Shown: positions 25,389 to 34,282, counted from the stretch's first letter. The stretch: 47,111 bases of DNA from Streptococcus parasanguinis (GCA_018365265.1 JAGZKI010000011.1:1-47111), one strand, 5' to 3'. A program made the numbers and translations. Notes: generated by a model not told the origin, from the letters alone.

Positions 25389-25440
25389 AAAAAAAGAGTC
25401 GAAGGACGATTCGAATAAAATCGTTTTCCTTTCGACTCTC
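25389..25440 (-). terminator. Terminator of the nuclease/phosphatase-fold gene
   Basis: On the minus strand, GAGAGTCGAAAGGA pairs with TCCTTCGACTCT, with an inner CGAT/ATCG pair extending the stem, followed by a T7 run. It lies just below the stop at 25449. Confidence 0.88.
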
Positions 25441-25448
25441 CGTTTATA

Positions 25449-26261
25449 TTAAAGTGATAATTCAGCCTCTAAGCCATAGTGATCACTGACATGGGGTTTA
25501 TTTTCCCCATCAAAGATGACACAAAGACGCTGGATGTCCCATTCTGGACTTGCAAAGACGTAATCGATTCGCAATGGAATTTGATTGTCTGTCCAGCCAT
25601 CAATTCCAGGACCTACAGTATAGGTACCCTTTGTTTCTTTAGCTTCAATAAAGCTATCTTGAAGTTCAAGTGAACTGGATAGAATCGTTTCATAACCTTC
25701 TTGACCAGCAGGATTATTGAAATCACCCGCTAGAATAAAGGGTTTCCCTACTTGGCTGAAGTACTTCTCAATGCGTGGCCACTCAAATTGGAAGCCTTTG
25801 TCCCACCAAGAAAGATGGACACTGGCAACAGCAATCTCTTTTCCATCGACACTGGTATGGGCAACGGCCACCCGACGCGTATGGTAGTCCGTTGGATCAT
25901 CCATATTGGAGACCAAAATCTCATCCGCCTTCAAAGGTTGACGCGAAAGAACGGCTACCCCCTCATTGAGGTGATCATAGCCAATATGGTTGTAAGCCCA
26001 AGTCCAGTAATAGTGAAGACCTTGAGCAGCCAACTCCTCAACCAATACGCGAACAAAGTGATCCTTGTGAATGGCTACAGCTGATGGCAAAGCTTGATAA
26101 TACTCATCCGTTTTGACTGTTTCTGAGGCCATTTCTTGATTGACCTCTTGGAAACAGATCACATCATATTGTGCTTCTAAAATTTGTTCCTTGAGGGTCT
26201 CAAATTTTTGCTGGGCATTCTCTTCCATCCAACTATGGGAATTTAATGTTAAAAATTTCAT
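25449..26261 (-). CDS. Endonuclease/exonuclease/phosphatase (EEP) family protein
   Basis: The 270-residue protein has the DNase I-like EEP fold. Metal ligands include Glu39 in YDVICFQEVNQE, then VLSRQPL, ASVHLSWW, the LAGDFNNPAG motif and the C-terminal SDHYGL catalytic His. Members include DNA nucleases, sphingomyelinases and inositol phosphatases; the substrate is not predictable. No signal peptide is present, so it acts in the cytosol. The ATG at 26261 (MKFLTLNSHSW) is chosen; the 13 codons above it are basic and unlike the family. It follows the PTS gene by 85 bases. Confidence 0.87.
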   Translation of the reverse strand: MKFLTLNSHSWMEENAQQKFETLKEQILEAQYDVICFQEVNQEMASETVKTDEYYQALPSAVAIHKDHFVRVLVEELAAQGLHYYWTWAYNHIGYDHLNEGVAVLSRQPLKADEILVSNMDDPTDYHTRRVAVAHTSVDGKEIAVASVHLSWWDKGFQFEWPRIEKYFSQVGKPFILAGDFNNPAGQEGYETILSSSLELQDSFIEAKETKGTYTVGPGIDGWTDNQIPLRIDYVFASPEWDIQRLCVIFDGENKPHVSDHYGLEAELSL

Positions 26262-26346
26262 CCCCTGATTTCTCCTTCTTTTCAAATCAAGAAACGGCAA
26301 GAGGCCGGGTACACTGCCCCAACCTCGTTTTCTTTGCCGATATCTC

Positions 26347-28542
26347 TTATAATTCTACTGTTGCAACTGGAGCATTTGCAGCCAATTTACCAGTATGTTC
26401 GACCTTAACTGATTTGATCGCATCTGCATTTGTGAAGACAACAATAGTTGATGTTTCACGACCTGCTTCACGGATCGCATCAAGGTCTGCTTCTACCAAG
26501 AGATCTCCAGCAGCCACCGTTTGGCCTTCAGTAACTTTAACCTCAAATGGTTTTCCTTCAAGACTAACTGTATCTAGACCGATATGAACCAAGACTTCCA
26601 AACCATTATCGGTTACCAAACCAAGGGCATGTTTGGTTGGGAAGACGCTGGTCACTTTACCAGCAACTGGTGAAACGATGTGGCCATTTTCAGGCTCAAC
26701 TGCAAATCCGTCACCCATCATTTTTTGTGAGAAGACTGGATCTTTCACATCTTCGATGTTAATCACTTCACCATCTGCAACGGAATGCACTTCATCCGTC
26801 ACACCTTTAAAGGTTGCTTCAGCTTTTTGAACTGCTGTCATTTGGCTAGGAAGTGTTTCAGGAATGACTTCACCTGAATCAAGAACATCTTGGATATCAG
26901 ATTTTAATACGTCAGCTTTAGGTCCGTAGATCGCTTGGACACCTTGTCCTTTCATGACAAGACCCATAGCGCCTTCTGCTTTCCATTGTTCTTCGGTACC
27001 GACTTTTTCAGCATCTTTAACTGTTACACGAAGACGAGTCATACATGCGTCAACATCTACGATATTGGCACGTCCACCAAGAAGGTTGATGATGTTAATC
27101 ACTTGTGAGCTTGCTGAGCTTGTAGCAGCTCCAGCTGTTGCACCATCTCCTGAAGGGGCATCATCATTTTGTTCGTAGTTTCCATTACGTCCTGGAGTCG
27201 CATAATTGAATTTCTTAATCATGAAGTTGGCAATGAAGTACATGATAAATCCAAAGAGGACTGTTACCCATACAAAGTTAAAGATATCTAGTGCCAAACC
27301 AGCGTTGATGGCCATTGGAGTACGTGTCAAGAATTCGATTGAACCGAATGAGTGAACACGAAGGTGAACCAAGTCAGCCATTGCAAAGGCAGCACCTTGA
27401 ACAAAGGCGTAGATCAAGTACAATGGTGTTGCAATGAACATGAACATGTATTCAATTGGTTCTGTAACACCTGTCAAGAAGGTTGCAAGAGCAGTTGCAA
27501 CAAGCATCCCTTTGTATTTTTCTTTTTTATCTGGATCCACATTGCGGTAGATAGCCACCACAATCCCCATCAAGATACCAAATGATCCAATCATTTGACC
27601 AACTTTGAAACGAGCTGGTACGTATGCTTTAAGCAAGTGTTGATACTGACTAGGATCAGCTTTCTTCAAGTTAACAAGGTCTGTTACCCAAGCCAACCAA
27701 AGTGGATCTTGTCCAAATACTGTTGTTCCTTTGGCAGCACCTGTAAGAACTTGGTAGCTACCACCCAATTGAGTATAGTTGATTGGAATGGTCAACATGT
27801 GGTGAAGACCAAATGGCAAGAGAAGACGTTCCAAGGTACCGAACAAGAATGGTGCCAATACTGGAGCAGTGGATTGGGAGTTAGCGATCCAAACACCAAA
27901 TCCATTAATTCCTGATTGAACTACTGGCCACAATGCTGCCAAAACCAAGGCTGTAGCAGCTGAACGGACGATAACAACGAATGGTACAAAGCGTTTCCCA
28001 TTGAAGAAAGAAAGGGCTTCTGGGAGCTTACGGTAGTTGTAGTATTTATTGAAGGCTGTTGCTCCAACAAAACCTGAGATAATCCCTACAAATACCCCCA
28101 TATTCAGAGCTGGTGCTTCAAGAACACTGATAAAGTAGTCCGCAACTTTAATTGATCCACCGAAGATTGTGTGAACCGTTGCAGCTTTGTCAGCTAACAT
28201 TGCAGATGTCACTCCGAAAACTGCACCGGTAATACGGTTAATCAAGATGAATGAGAGACCAGCTGCAAAGGCACCCCCTGCACGTTCTTTGGCCCAGCTA
28301 CCACCGATAGCGAGTGCAAACAGGATGTGAAGGTTTCCGATAACCCCCCAACCGATTTGTTCGAGAATCCCACCTGTAATAACAAGTGGAGACACATTCG
28401 GGTTGATCATAGGGATAGATTTCCCGATTGAAATCATCAACCCAGCCGCTGGCATGACAGCGATAACGACCATCAAGGCCTTACCGAACTTCTGCCAGAA
28501 TTCAAAGCTAAATAAACTTTTGAATGATCCTTTGTTCATCAT
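26347..28542 (-). CDS. ptsG: PTS glucose-type transporter, fused EIICBA
   Basis: About 731 residues combine three PTS domains. The EIIC membrane domain (about 10-430) has many transmembrane helices. The EIIB domain has its phosphorylated Cys near residue 500 in DACMTRLRVTV. The EIIA domain has its phosphorylated His near 653 in LVHIGLDTVSLEG. Phosphate passes from HPr to EIIA, EIIB and the incoming sugar. Glucose is the most likely substrate by resemblance; a related hexose or glucosamine is possible. The second ATG (28539) has better spacing from AAGGAGG (28553-28547) than the first. Two cre-like sites flank the promoter, pointing to CcpA control. Confidence 0.92.
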   Translation of the reverse strand: MMNKGSFKSLFSFEFWQKFGKALMVVIAVMPAAGLMISIGKSIPMINPNVSPLVITGGILEQIGWGVIGNLHILFALAIGGSWAKERAGGAFAAGLSFILINRITGAVFGVTSAMLADKAATVHTIFGGSIKVADYFISVLEAPALNMGVFVGIISGFVGATAFNKYYNYRKLPEALSFFNGKRFVPFVVIVRSAATALVLAALWPVVQSGINGFGVWIANSQSTAPVLAPFLFGTLERLLLPFGLHHMLTIPINYTQLGGSYQVLTGAAKGTTVFGQDPLWLAWVTDLVNLKKADPSQYQHLLKAYVPARFKVGQMIGSFGILMGIVVAIYRNVDPDKKEKYKGMLVATALATFLTGVTEPIEYMFMFIATPLYLIYAFVQGAAFAMADLVHLRVHSFGSIEFLTRTPMAINAGLALDIFNFVWVTVLFGFIMYFIANFMIKKFNYATPGRNGNYEQNDDAPSGDGATAGAATSSASSQVINIINLLGGRANIVDVDACMTRLRVTVKDAEKVGTEEQWKAEGAMGLVMKGQGVQAIYGPKADVLKSDIQDVLDSGEVIPETLPSQMTAVQKAEATFKGVTDEVHSVADGEVINIEDVKDPVFSQKMMGDGFAVEPENGHIVSPVAGKVTSVFPTKHALGLVTDNGLEVLVHIGLDTVSLEGKPFEVKVTEGQTVAAGDLLVEADLDAIREAGRETSTIVVFTNADAIKSVKVEHTGKLAANAPVATVEL

Positions 28543-28578
28543 TCAACCTCCTTATATTGCTTAAAGCTTTGTTTTTGA

Positions 28579-28590
28579 GAAAACGTTTGC
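28579..28590. promoter_or_regulatory. cre-like site overlapping the ptsG transcribed leader
   Basis: GAAAACGTTTGC matches the core of the CcpA operator consensus (GNAANCGNWNNC), with mismatches only at the outer bases. It lies about 10-20 bases downstream of the predicted start point, the usual place for repression by blocking polymerase. Confidence 0.65.
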
Positions 28591-28605
28591 GCTTAATTTG
28601 TTTCT

Positions 28606-28633
28606 AGTATACCATATTTTAAAATTTTGTAAA
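28606..28633 (-). promoter_or_regulatory. Promoter of ptsG
   Basis: TTTACA (28633-28628), a 16-base spacer ending in TGG, and TATACT (28611-28606) on the minus strand. Both hexamers match consensus at five of six bases. Confidence 0.75.
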
Positions 28634-28718
28634 GCCTTACATTCATTTTTTTCTCCAAATTTTATCTTTTTTTATCTTTTTTATGCCGAATCCTTTTTAA
28701 AAGCTATTCTTTTTATAC

Positions 28719-28730
28719 GCAAACGTTTCC
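28719..28730. promoter_or_regulatory. Second cre-like site upstream of the ptsG promoter
   Basis: GCAAACGTTTCC also fits GNAANCGNWNNC on both strands. It lies about 85 bases above the ptsG -35 and 45 bases beyond the ritR stop. Its eight-base core AAACGTTT is the same as in the site at 28579-28590. Confidence 0.55.
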
Positions 28731-28743
28731 CTTTAGACGTAAA

Positions 28744-28774
28744 AATATTCGAACCCTCTTAGGGTTCGAATATT
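28744..28774 (-). terminator. Terminator of ritR
   Basis: A perfect 14-pair inverted repeat: AATATTCGAACCCT at 28744-28757 with AGGGTTCGAATATT at 28761-28774, three-base loop. The minus strand continues into T residues. It begins at the base after the ritR stop. Confidence 0.9.
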
Positions 28775-29473
28775 TTATTCTAATGCGTCTTGCATGGCAT
28801 AGCCAATCCCACGAACTGTCTTAATATAGCTTTTTTGACCGGGTAGATCAATTTTCCCACGGAGATAACGGATATAGACGTCAACAATATTAGTCTCACC
28901 CGTACTCTCGTACTTCCAGACACTTTCCAACAACTGCTCGCGTGTTACCACTCCCTTGCTCCCCATCAGAGTCGCTAGGAGGTCATATTCTCTGCGGGTC
29001 AAACTAATCATGTCTTTCCCACGATAGACGGTATGGTGTTCCACATCAATACGCAAATTGCGGTATGACGTTGGGATTTTCATCTGGCTACAATGTTGGT
29101 CAATATAATCACGTCCTCTAAAAATGGCTGTGATCTTATCTACCAAATCGCTGATAATAAAGGGTTTGACCATATAGGAAACGGCAAAGCGCTGAATACT
29201 CTCTTTGTGCTCAGCAATTTTTTCGCGGCTATCCAAAACAATCAAAACAGAAGCTGGGCGAATCTGACTGATTTCCTCTGCGAATGTTTCACCAGACATA
29301 TCTGACAGATCGTAATTAAACAAGATCAGATCATATTTGGTCGCAGCAATCAAGGCCAGACCCGCTTTTCCATCCTCGTCCACATCAACTTGATACCCCT
29401 CTTTTTGAAGTTCCAAATCAATGAAGCGAGCGATTTGCTTCTCATTTTCTACTAGTAGAACTCGTTTGACCAT
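28775..29473 (-). CDS. ritR: Orphan response regulator RitR (OmpR/PhoB type, Asn at the phospho-site)
   Basis: The 232-residue protein has a receiver domain and a C-terminal winged-helix DNA-binding domain (YRNLRIDVEHHTVYRGKDMISLTRREYDLLATLM ... YIRYLRGKID ... TVRGIGYAM). The phosphorylatable Asp is replaced by Asn53 (LILFNYDLSDM), and Cys128 is present in the linker (DQHCSQ). These are the two hallmarks of pneumococcal RitR, a repressor of iron uptake that senses oxidation through Cys128 rather than phosphorylation. No histidine kinase gene is adjacent. It lies nine bases after gnd, the same pairing as in pneumococcus. Function is by homology. Confidence 0.93.
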   Translation of the reverse strand: MVKRVLLVENEKQIARFIDLELQKEGYQVDVDEDGKAGLALIAATKYDLILFNYDLSDMSGETFAEEISQIRPASVLIVLDSREKIAEHKESIQRFAVSYMVKPFIISDLVDKITAIFRGRDYIDQHCSQMKIPTSYRNLRIDVEHHTVYRGKDMISLTRREYDLLATLMGSKGVVTREQLLESVWKYESTGETNIVDVYIRYLRGKIDLPGQKSYIKTVRGIGYAMQDALE

Positions 29474-29482
29474 AGAGCAAGA

Positions 29483-30907
29483 TTATTTTTCGTCGTACCA
29501 AGAATAGTGGAAGGTACCTTCTTTGTCTTTACGTTGGTATGTATGAGCACCAAAGTAGTCACGTTGTGCTTGGATCAAGTTCGCTGGAAGATCCGCTGAA
29601 CGATAGCTATCGAAGTAAGTGATGGCTGCTGAGAAGGTTGGTACAGGTACACCTGCTTGAACAGCAAGAGCTACAATGTCACGAACTGATTGTTGGTACT
29701 TAGCAGTGACATCCAAGAAGTACTCATCCAATAGAAGGTTAGCAAGATCTGCATCGCGGTTGTAAGCATCTGTGATCTTTTGCAAGAAACGAGAACGGAT
29801 GATACATCCATCGCGCCAGATAGATGCGATGTCCGCAAATGGTAAGTTCCAGTTGTTTTCTTTAGAAGCAACACGCAATTGCGCAAAACCTTGTGCGTAA
29901 GAGATGATTTTTGAGAAGTAAAGGGCTTGACGAATTTTTTCGATCAACTCAGCCTTGTCTCCTTCAAATTTGAATGCAGCTGGTTTTGGAAGAACCTTGC
30001 TAGCGTGTACACGTTCTTCTTTGTAGGCAGAGATGTAACGAGCAAATACTGACTCAGTGATGAGTGACAATGGTACACCAAGGTCAAGCGCTGATTGGCT
30101 AGTCCATTTACCAGTTCCTTTGTTTCCTGCAGCGTCCAAGATGTAGTCTACGATTGGTCCATCTTGACCTTCATCGTCTTTGCGTTTCAAGATATCAGCT
30201 GTGATTTCAATCAAGTAGCTGTCCAACTCACCCTTGTTCCATTCAGTGAAGATTTCAGCCATGTCTTCTGCAGAAAGGCCAAGCAAGTGTTGCATGAGGT
30301 CATAGCTTTCTGCGATCAATTGCATATCCCCGTACTCGATCCCGTTGTGGACCATTTTCACGTAGTGACCAGCTCCATCAGGACCGATGTAAGTCACACA
30401 TGGTTTTCCATCTTCAGGCGCTTTTGCAGAGATTTCTTCAAGAACGTCAGCTACCAAGTCATATGCTTCTTTTTGTCCACCAGGCATGATAGAAGGACCT
30501 TCAAGGGCACCTTTTTCCCCACCAGATACACCAGTACCAATAAAGTTGATTCCTGAGTTCGCCAATTCTTCATTACGACGGATGGTATCTTTATAGAAAG
30601 TATTTCCTCCATCGATCAAGATATCACCTTTATCCAAGTGTGGAAGAAGGGCTTGGATGGTTGCGTCTGTACCAGGTCCTGCTTGAACCATGAGCATGAT
30701 ACGACGTGGTTTTTCGATAGAGTTTACGAAGCTTTCGATATCATAGCTTGGCACAAAGTTTTTATCAGGATGGCAAGCAATCACATCTTCTGTTTTTTCT
30801 TTACTACGGTTAAAAATGGCAACTGTGTAGCCACGAGATTCGATATTAAGGGCAAGGTTACGACCCATTACGGCCATACCAACAACACCAAAGTTTGCTT
30901 TAGTCAT
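29483..30907 (-). CDS. gnd: 6-phosphogluconate dehydrogenase (decarboxylating)
   Basis: Third enzyme of the oxidative pentose phosphate pathway: 6-phosphogluconate plus NADP+ gives ribulose 5-phosphate, CO2 and NADPH. It has the N-terminal Rossmann motif FGVVGMAVMGRNLALNI, the catalytic region TGVSGGEKGALEGPSIMPGG, and the signature ILDAAGNKGTGKWT with the active-site Lys. It has 474 residues from the ATG at 30907, which has GAGGAG close upstream; an upstream in-frame start 17 codons earlier would include the promoter. Co-transcription with ritR links NADPH supply to the oxidative-stress regulator. Confidence 0.97.
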   Translation of the reverse strand: MTKANFGVVGMAVMGRNLALNIESRGYTVAIFNRSKEKTEDVIACHPDKNFVPSYDIESFVNSIEKPRRIMLMVQAGPGTDATIQALLPHLDKGDILIDGGNTFYKDTIRRNEELANSGINFIGTGVSGGEKGALEGPSIMPGGQKEAYDLVADVLEEISAKAPEDGKPCVTYIGPDGAGHYVKMVHNGIEYGDMQLIAESYDLMQHLLGLSAEDMAEIFTEWNKGELDSYLIEITADILKRKDDEGQDGPIVDYILDAAGNKGTGKWTSQSALDLGVPLSLITESVFARYISAYKEERVHASKVLPKPAAFKFEGDKAELIEKIRQALYFSKIISYAQGFAQLRVASKENNWNLPFADIASIWRDGCIIRSRFLQKITDAYNRDADLANLLLDEYFLDVTAKYQQSVRDIVALAVQAGVPVPTFSAAITYFDSYRSADLPANLIQAQRDYFGAHTYQRKDKEGTFHYSWYDEK

Positions 30908-31025
30908 GTGACACTCCTCTTTATAGTTTGCCTTTATTCTACCATTTTTCCTCCTCAAAAGAAAGCAGAAAATAGCTTCCCACCTTCTCTAAGAGGGAGA
31001 AGATCATGCAAGTTATTTGATCTTA

Positions 31026-31074
31026 AAAACAAAAGTGCCCGAGAAACAGTTCTCAGACACTTTCTTAAGAATGG
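31026..31074 (-). terminator. Terminator of the flotillin-like gene
   Basis: Minus strand AAAGTGTCTGAGAA pairs with TTTCTCGGGCACTTT (G-U pairs allowed) around CTG, then T5. It lies three bases below the stop at 31077. Confidence 0.85.
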
Positions 31075-31076
31075 TA

Positions 31077-32555
31077 TTAATCTTCTTTAGAAGCTAACTC
31101 CTCTGCTTCAATGACCGGTTGTTCTCCTTCTTTGAGTTTGTTGACCGTCATATTAACTCCAAGGGCTCCTGCTAGTAATTGACGAATATCAAATCCAGCT
31201 CCTTGAGAGACTTGGTCGATACTTTGCATAATATCTCCCACCATCTTAGAAGCATTGCCTTCCCCGTACATGGTGATCTTATCAACCTTGGTTAATGGTT
31301 CTGCGACAGCACGCGCAATTTCAGGCAACTTGTCAACGACCATTTCAGTAATGGCTGCTTCTTGCATTTTCTTCATCGCTTCGGCCTTTTGGTCCAAACC
31401 TTTGGCTTCGGCTTCCAGTTTCAAGCGAATGGCTTCAGCCTCGGCACGACCTTTGGCTTCAATAGCTTCGGCCTCTTGCAATTGGGCAAATTTCTCAGCT
31501 TCGGCTTGAGCTTTTCGAGCTTCGGCTTCTTTTTGTGTTTCGAAGAGTTCTGCTTCCGCCTTGCGTTGGCGTTCAATCAATTCTGCTTCTGCAGCTTGTT
31601 GACGCGCATATTTTTCAGCTTCAGCTTGTTTGCGGATGTTGGCATCCAATTCTTGCTCACGAACCTTAACTTCGCGCTCTTTGACTTCCGCTTCTTTTTC
31701 CTGTTTCATGATATTGGCTTCGGCTGCCACGCGCTCTTGTTCACGACGTTGCACTTCTGCCTCAATCCCTTTAGCGGCATCTGCTTTTGCTTGGGCAATA
31801 TCTGCTTCTTGCTTGAGGGCTGCTTGTTTGAGTTTTAATTCGTTTTGTTTTTGCGCGATTTCAAGATCGGCGGCGACGCGTTTGTCGTTAGCCAATTTAT
31901 CTTGTTCTGCTTCGACTTCCTTGCGTTCGCGTTCTGCTTTGGCTTTGGCAATCAAGGCATCTTTCTTAATGGTTTCAACATTTTCAATCCCGAGGTTATC
32001 GATGACTCCCCCTTCATCAGAGAAGGATTGAACCGTAAAGGCGATGACTTCTAGACCCATTTTAGCCAAGTCTGGCGCTACGTTGTCTTGCACTTTTGAG
32101 GCAAACTCTTGACGGTCATTGACCATCTTACGGAGCTCCATCTGACCGATCACTTCCCGCAGATTTCCTTCCAAAACATCTTGGACAGAGTTGGAAATAT
32201 CTGTCGTATTCCAGTTCAAGAAGTTTTCTGCAGCCCGGGCAATCATTTCATCGGTTGTACCAATTTTTAATTTAACAGCTGCATCGGCACGGACGTTAAT
32301 GAAGTCCAATGTTGGGACTGCTTCTGACGTCCGAACATCTGTCGAGAATTGCTCAATATCAAGATAAGAGCGTTGTTCGACAAAGGGAATCATAAAGCCA
32401 GCTTTCCCACGCAAGTGACGTTGTTTCCGAAGACCGGTAATGACCACGACTTCGTTGGGTTTAGCGTTGACATACCCTTTGACCAACAAGATCAATACAA
32501 GAATGGCTACGATTACAAAAGTAATCAACCAACCTGGAATAAATAAAGTATCCAT
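31077..32555 (-). CDS. floT: Flotillin-like SPFH-domain membrane protein
   Basis: The 492-residue protein has an N-terminal membrane anchor (residues about 6-26, IPGWLITFVIVAILVLILLVKG), an SPFH/band-7 domain (about 30-220) and a long Ala/Glu-rich coiled coil (about 220-400: repeated KAEAE, EAEA, QAEAEK) typical of FloT/YuaG. A C-terminal tail follows. Flotillins organise functional membrane microdomains and affect cell-wall enzymes and secretion. The gene is monocistronic, with a terminator below and an extended -10 (TGATATACT near 32603-32610) above. Confidence 0.9.
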   Translation of the reverse strand: MDTLFIPGWLITFVIVAILVLILLVKGYVNAKPNEVVVITGLRKQRHLRGKAGFMIPFVEQRSYLDIEQFSTDVRTSEAVPTLDFINVRADAAVKLKIGTTDEMIARAAENFLNWNTTDISNSVQDVLEGNLREVIGQMELRKMVNDRQEFASKVQDNVAPDLAKMGLEVIAFTVQSFSDEGGVIDNLGIENVETIKKDALIAKAKAERERKEVEAEQDKLANDKRVAADLEIAQKQNELKLKQAALKQEADIAQAKADAAKGIEAEVQRREQERVAAEANIMKQEKEAEVKEREVKVREQELDANIRKQAEAEKYARQQAAEAELIERQRKAEAELFETQKEAEARKAQAEAEKFAQLQEAEAIEAKGRAEAEAIRLKLEAEAKGLDQKAEAMKKMQEAAITEMVVDKLPEIARAVAEPLTKVDKITMYGEGNASKMVGDIMQSIDQVSQGAGFDIRQLLAGALGVNMTVNKLKEGEQPVIEAEELASKED

Positions 32556-32610
32556 ACTTTTTCTCCTTTTTAGAGGTCTCCCCTCTGTTGTTTATTAATC
32601 CTAGTATATC

Positions 32611-32641
32611 AAAAGAAGGCCTTTCCTCAAAGAAAAGACCT
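32611..32641 (-). terminator. Weak terminator after the YceD-type gene
   Basis: AGGTCTTTTC (32641-32632) pairs with GGAAAGGCCT (32626-32617), ten pairs with two G-U, five-base loop; the following minus-strand sequence TTCTTTTGATAT is only partly T-rich and contains the flotillin promoter. Confidence 0.6.
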
Positions 32642-32678
32642 GTATTTATGTCTAAATTTATCAAATGCAATCTCTAGC

Positions 32679-33218
32679 TTATTCTTCGTCAAACAAGCCA
32701 TTTAGACCAGCGAAAGGACTGTTTTCTTCTTTCTTGATCGCTTGAGCGGCTTGGTATTCTTCTTCGGATAGGATTTTCCAATCATTGCCTTCGATAAAAC
32801 CTTGTCCAGCCTCTTCTTCTGGAGTAAGAACCTTGAGGGGAATATTGAGCAGGATATTATCCGCTACACTCTCACTCAGGTCAATCTTCCCACCTTCGAT
32901 TGGAAGGATCAAGTCTTCCTCTAGGGCCTCGATATCTGCGTCAGACTGTACATCCTCCGCAAACACCTCTGTTACAGGATAGCTCTCTTGAAGCTCGACA
33001 GGCTCCATGCTTCGGCTAGATGCCAAAACGATGGTGTAGCTCAACTGGTAATCCAAGATATAGAGGCCTGTATCATAGGCTACTCGTCCTGTCGCTGTCA
33101 CATTCTTTAAATCAAGAATTTCTGGATTACGCTTTTGCAATTCCTTGAGCAAATCCAACTCTTGATCAAAAGCTAGTCCTTCAGGATTTTTACGGATTTC
33201 TTGTGTAAATAGGTTCAT
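32679..33218 (-). CDS. YceD family protein (DUF177)
   Basis: A 179-residue acidic protein of the YceD/DUF177 family, usually found near rpmF and thought to act in 23S rRNA processing or ribosome assembly. The hallmark middle part is seen as VTATGRVAYDTGLYILDYQLSYTIVLASSRSMEPVELQESYPVTEVF, followed by an acidic DADIEALEEDLILPIEGGKIDLSESVADNILLNIPL. The C-terminal extension ending NSPFAGLNGLFDEE is typical. The ATG at 33218 (MNLFTQEIRKNPEG) has GAGGA upstream. rpmF is not adjacent here. Confidence 0.88.
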   Translation of the reverse strand: MNLFTQEIRKNPEGLAFDQELDLLKELQKRNPEILDLKNVTATGRVAYDTGLYILDYQLSYTIVLASSRSMEPVELQESYPVTEVFAEDVQSDADIEALEEDLILPIEGGKIDLSESVADNILLNIPLKVLTPEEEAGQGFIEGNDWKILSEEEYQAAQAIKKEENSPFAGLNGLFDEE

Positions 33219-33296
33219 TCTTTTGTCCTCAAATCTTCTAGATACTACTAGTATATCATGAAGCTGCCCCTCAACCAAGAAGTCTCCTCAAAAATT

Positions 33297-33305
33297 TGTT
33301 ATAAT
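33297..33305 (+). promoter_or_regulatory. Extended -10 promoter of the Rgg-type regulator
   Basis: TGTTATAAT with TATAAT at 33300-33305, giving a leader of about 110 bases before the start at 33422. No convincing -35. The leader contains short complementary segments (CTAGGCC/GGCTAG, CTCTT/AAGAG). Confidence 0.55.
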
Positions 33306-33421
33306 CATGAAAAAGATACAGTAACTAGGCCAATTGGTGTTGTACACAAGGTCCCACCATCTCTTGGACAAAAGAGGGTCACTGGCTAGGGCATTGAGCA
33401 ATGTTAGATAGAGGAGAATTC

Positions 33422-34282
33422 ATGAAAGAAATCGGAGCAGTTTTTCGGCAAATACGTGAAAGTCGTCACATCTCTTTAGAGGAAGCTACGGGTGGCGAAT
33501 TTTCGCGCTCTATGCTGTCGCGATTTGAAAGAGGAGAAAATGCCCTGACCACGCAACGGTTTTTTCAGGCCCTTCAACAGATCAAAACCAGCCTCAGTGA
33601 GTTTTCTCATCTAGCTGGAATCGATCAGCACTCTTTTATTCCCAAATTGTTGAAAGAGCACTATGAAAACATGAGCTTGGAACACGACCAAGCCTTGTAC
33701 CAAACTTACCAGCTAGCCTATCAGAAAGATCACAAAAAAGAAGACTTCTTAGCCAGCATTATTCTCAAGGCCCAAATGCTTGGCAACTATCCTGAGGTAG
33801 AGTTAGCTGCTAGCCAAGAGGAACTAGATTTCCTCTATGACTACCTCTTCTCTGTCATGGTCTGGGGAAATTTTGAGTTAAGCCTATTTTCACTGACCTC
33901 TCCTCTTTTCTCTAGTCAGCTCTATCGACAATACACAGAGGAGTTGGTCCAAAGAGATGATTTCAAGCTTCTCCTAGACTCTTCTCGTCCTGCCCTCAAT
34001 TCTATATTTCTCAATGGTTTCTTTCTGTCCATTAGTTCAAATGAATTTGAAGATGCATCTTATTTTGATCAGCTGATCAAGGACCACTTTTACTCTGAAA
34101 ACGAAGCTTACCTTCGGACGGTTTATCTCTATGCCAAAGGGGAATTTCTTTATCGAAAGGGAGAAAAAGAAACTGGTCTTGAAAAGATGGAACAGGCCAT
34201 TCAGGTCTTCTCTATTCTGGATTGTAAGGACAGTGCCAACTACTACAAACAGGGCCTGCAAGAACTGATTAAGGAAGCCTGA
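33422..34282 (+). CDS. Rgg/GadR/MutR family transcriptional regulator
   Basis: A 286-residue regulator. The N-terminal XRE-type helix-turn-helix (IGAVFRQIRESRHISLEEATGGEFSRSMLSRFERGENALTTQRFFQAL, residues about 4-55) is the Rgg signature. The rest is the helical, TPR-like peptide-sensing domain. The ATG at 33422 has GAGGAG seven bases upstream; an ATG at 33401 has no site. Rgg proteins often answer short secreted peptides, but no peptide gene is evident next to it. The nearest downstream genes are a small ORF and an MFS permease; a regulatory link is possible but unproven. Confidence 0.88.
   Translation: MKEIGAVFRQIRESRHISLEEATGGEFSRSMLSRFERGENALTTQRFFQALQQIKTSLSEFSHLAGIDQHSFIPKLLKEHYENMSLEHDQALYQTYQLAYQKDHKKEDFLASIILKAQMLGNYPEVELAASQEELDFLYDYLFSVMVWGNFELSLFSLTSPLFSSQLYRQYTEELVQRDDFKLLLDSSRPALNSIFLNGFFLSISSNEFEDASYFDQLIKDHFYSENEAYLRTVYLYAKGEFLYRKGEKETGLEKMEQAIQVFSILDCKDSANYYKQGLQELIKEA

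Noticed and set aside
31362..32054. Long open frames antisense to the flotillin coiled coil
   Set aside because: They arise from the repeated Ala/Glu codons of the sense gene; no ribosome site, and the translated products are low-complexity Phe/Ser/Leu-rich sequences.
33309..33326. Short-peptide (SHP-like) gene next to the Rgg regulator
   Set aside because: The ATG after the -10 gives only five codons (MKKIQ); no hydrophobic SHP-type pheromone was found in the flanks on either strand.
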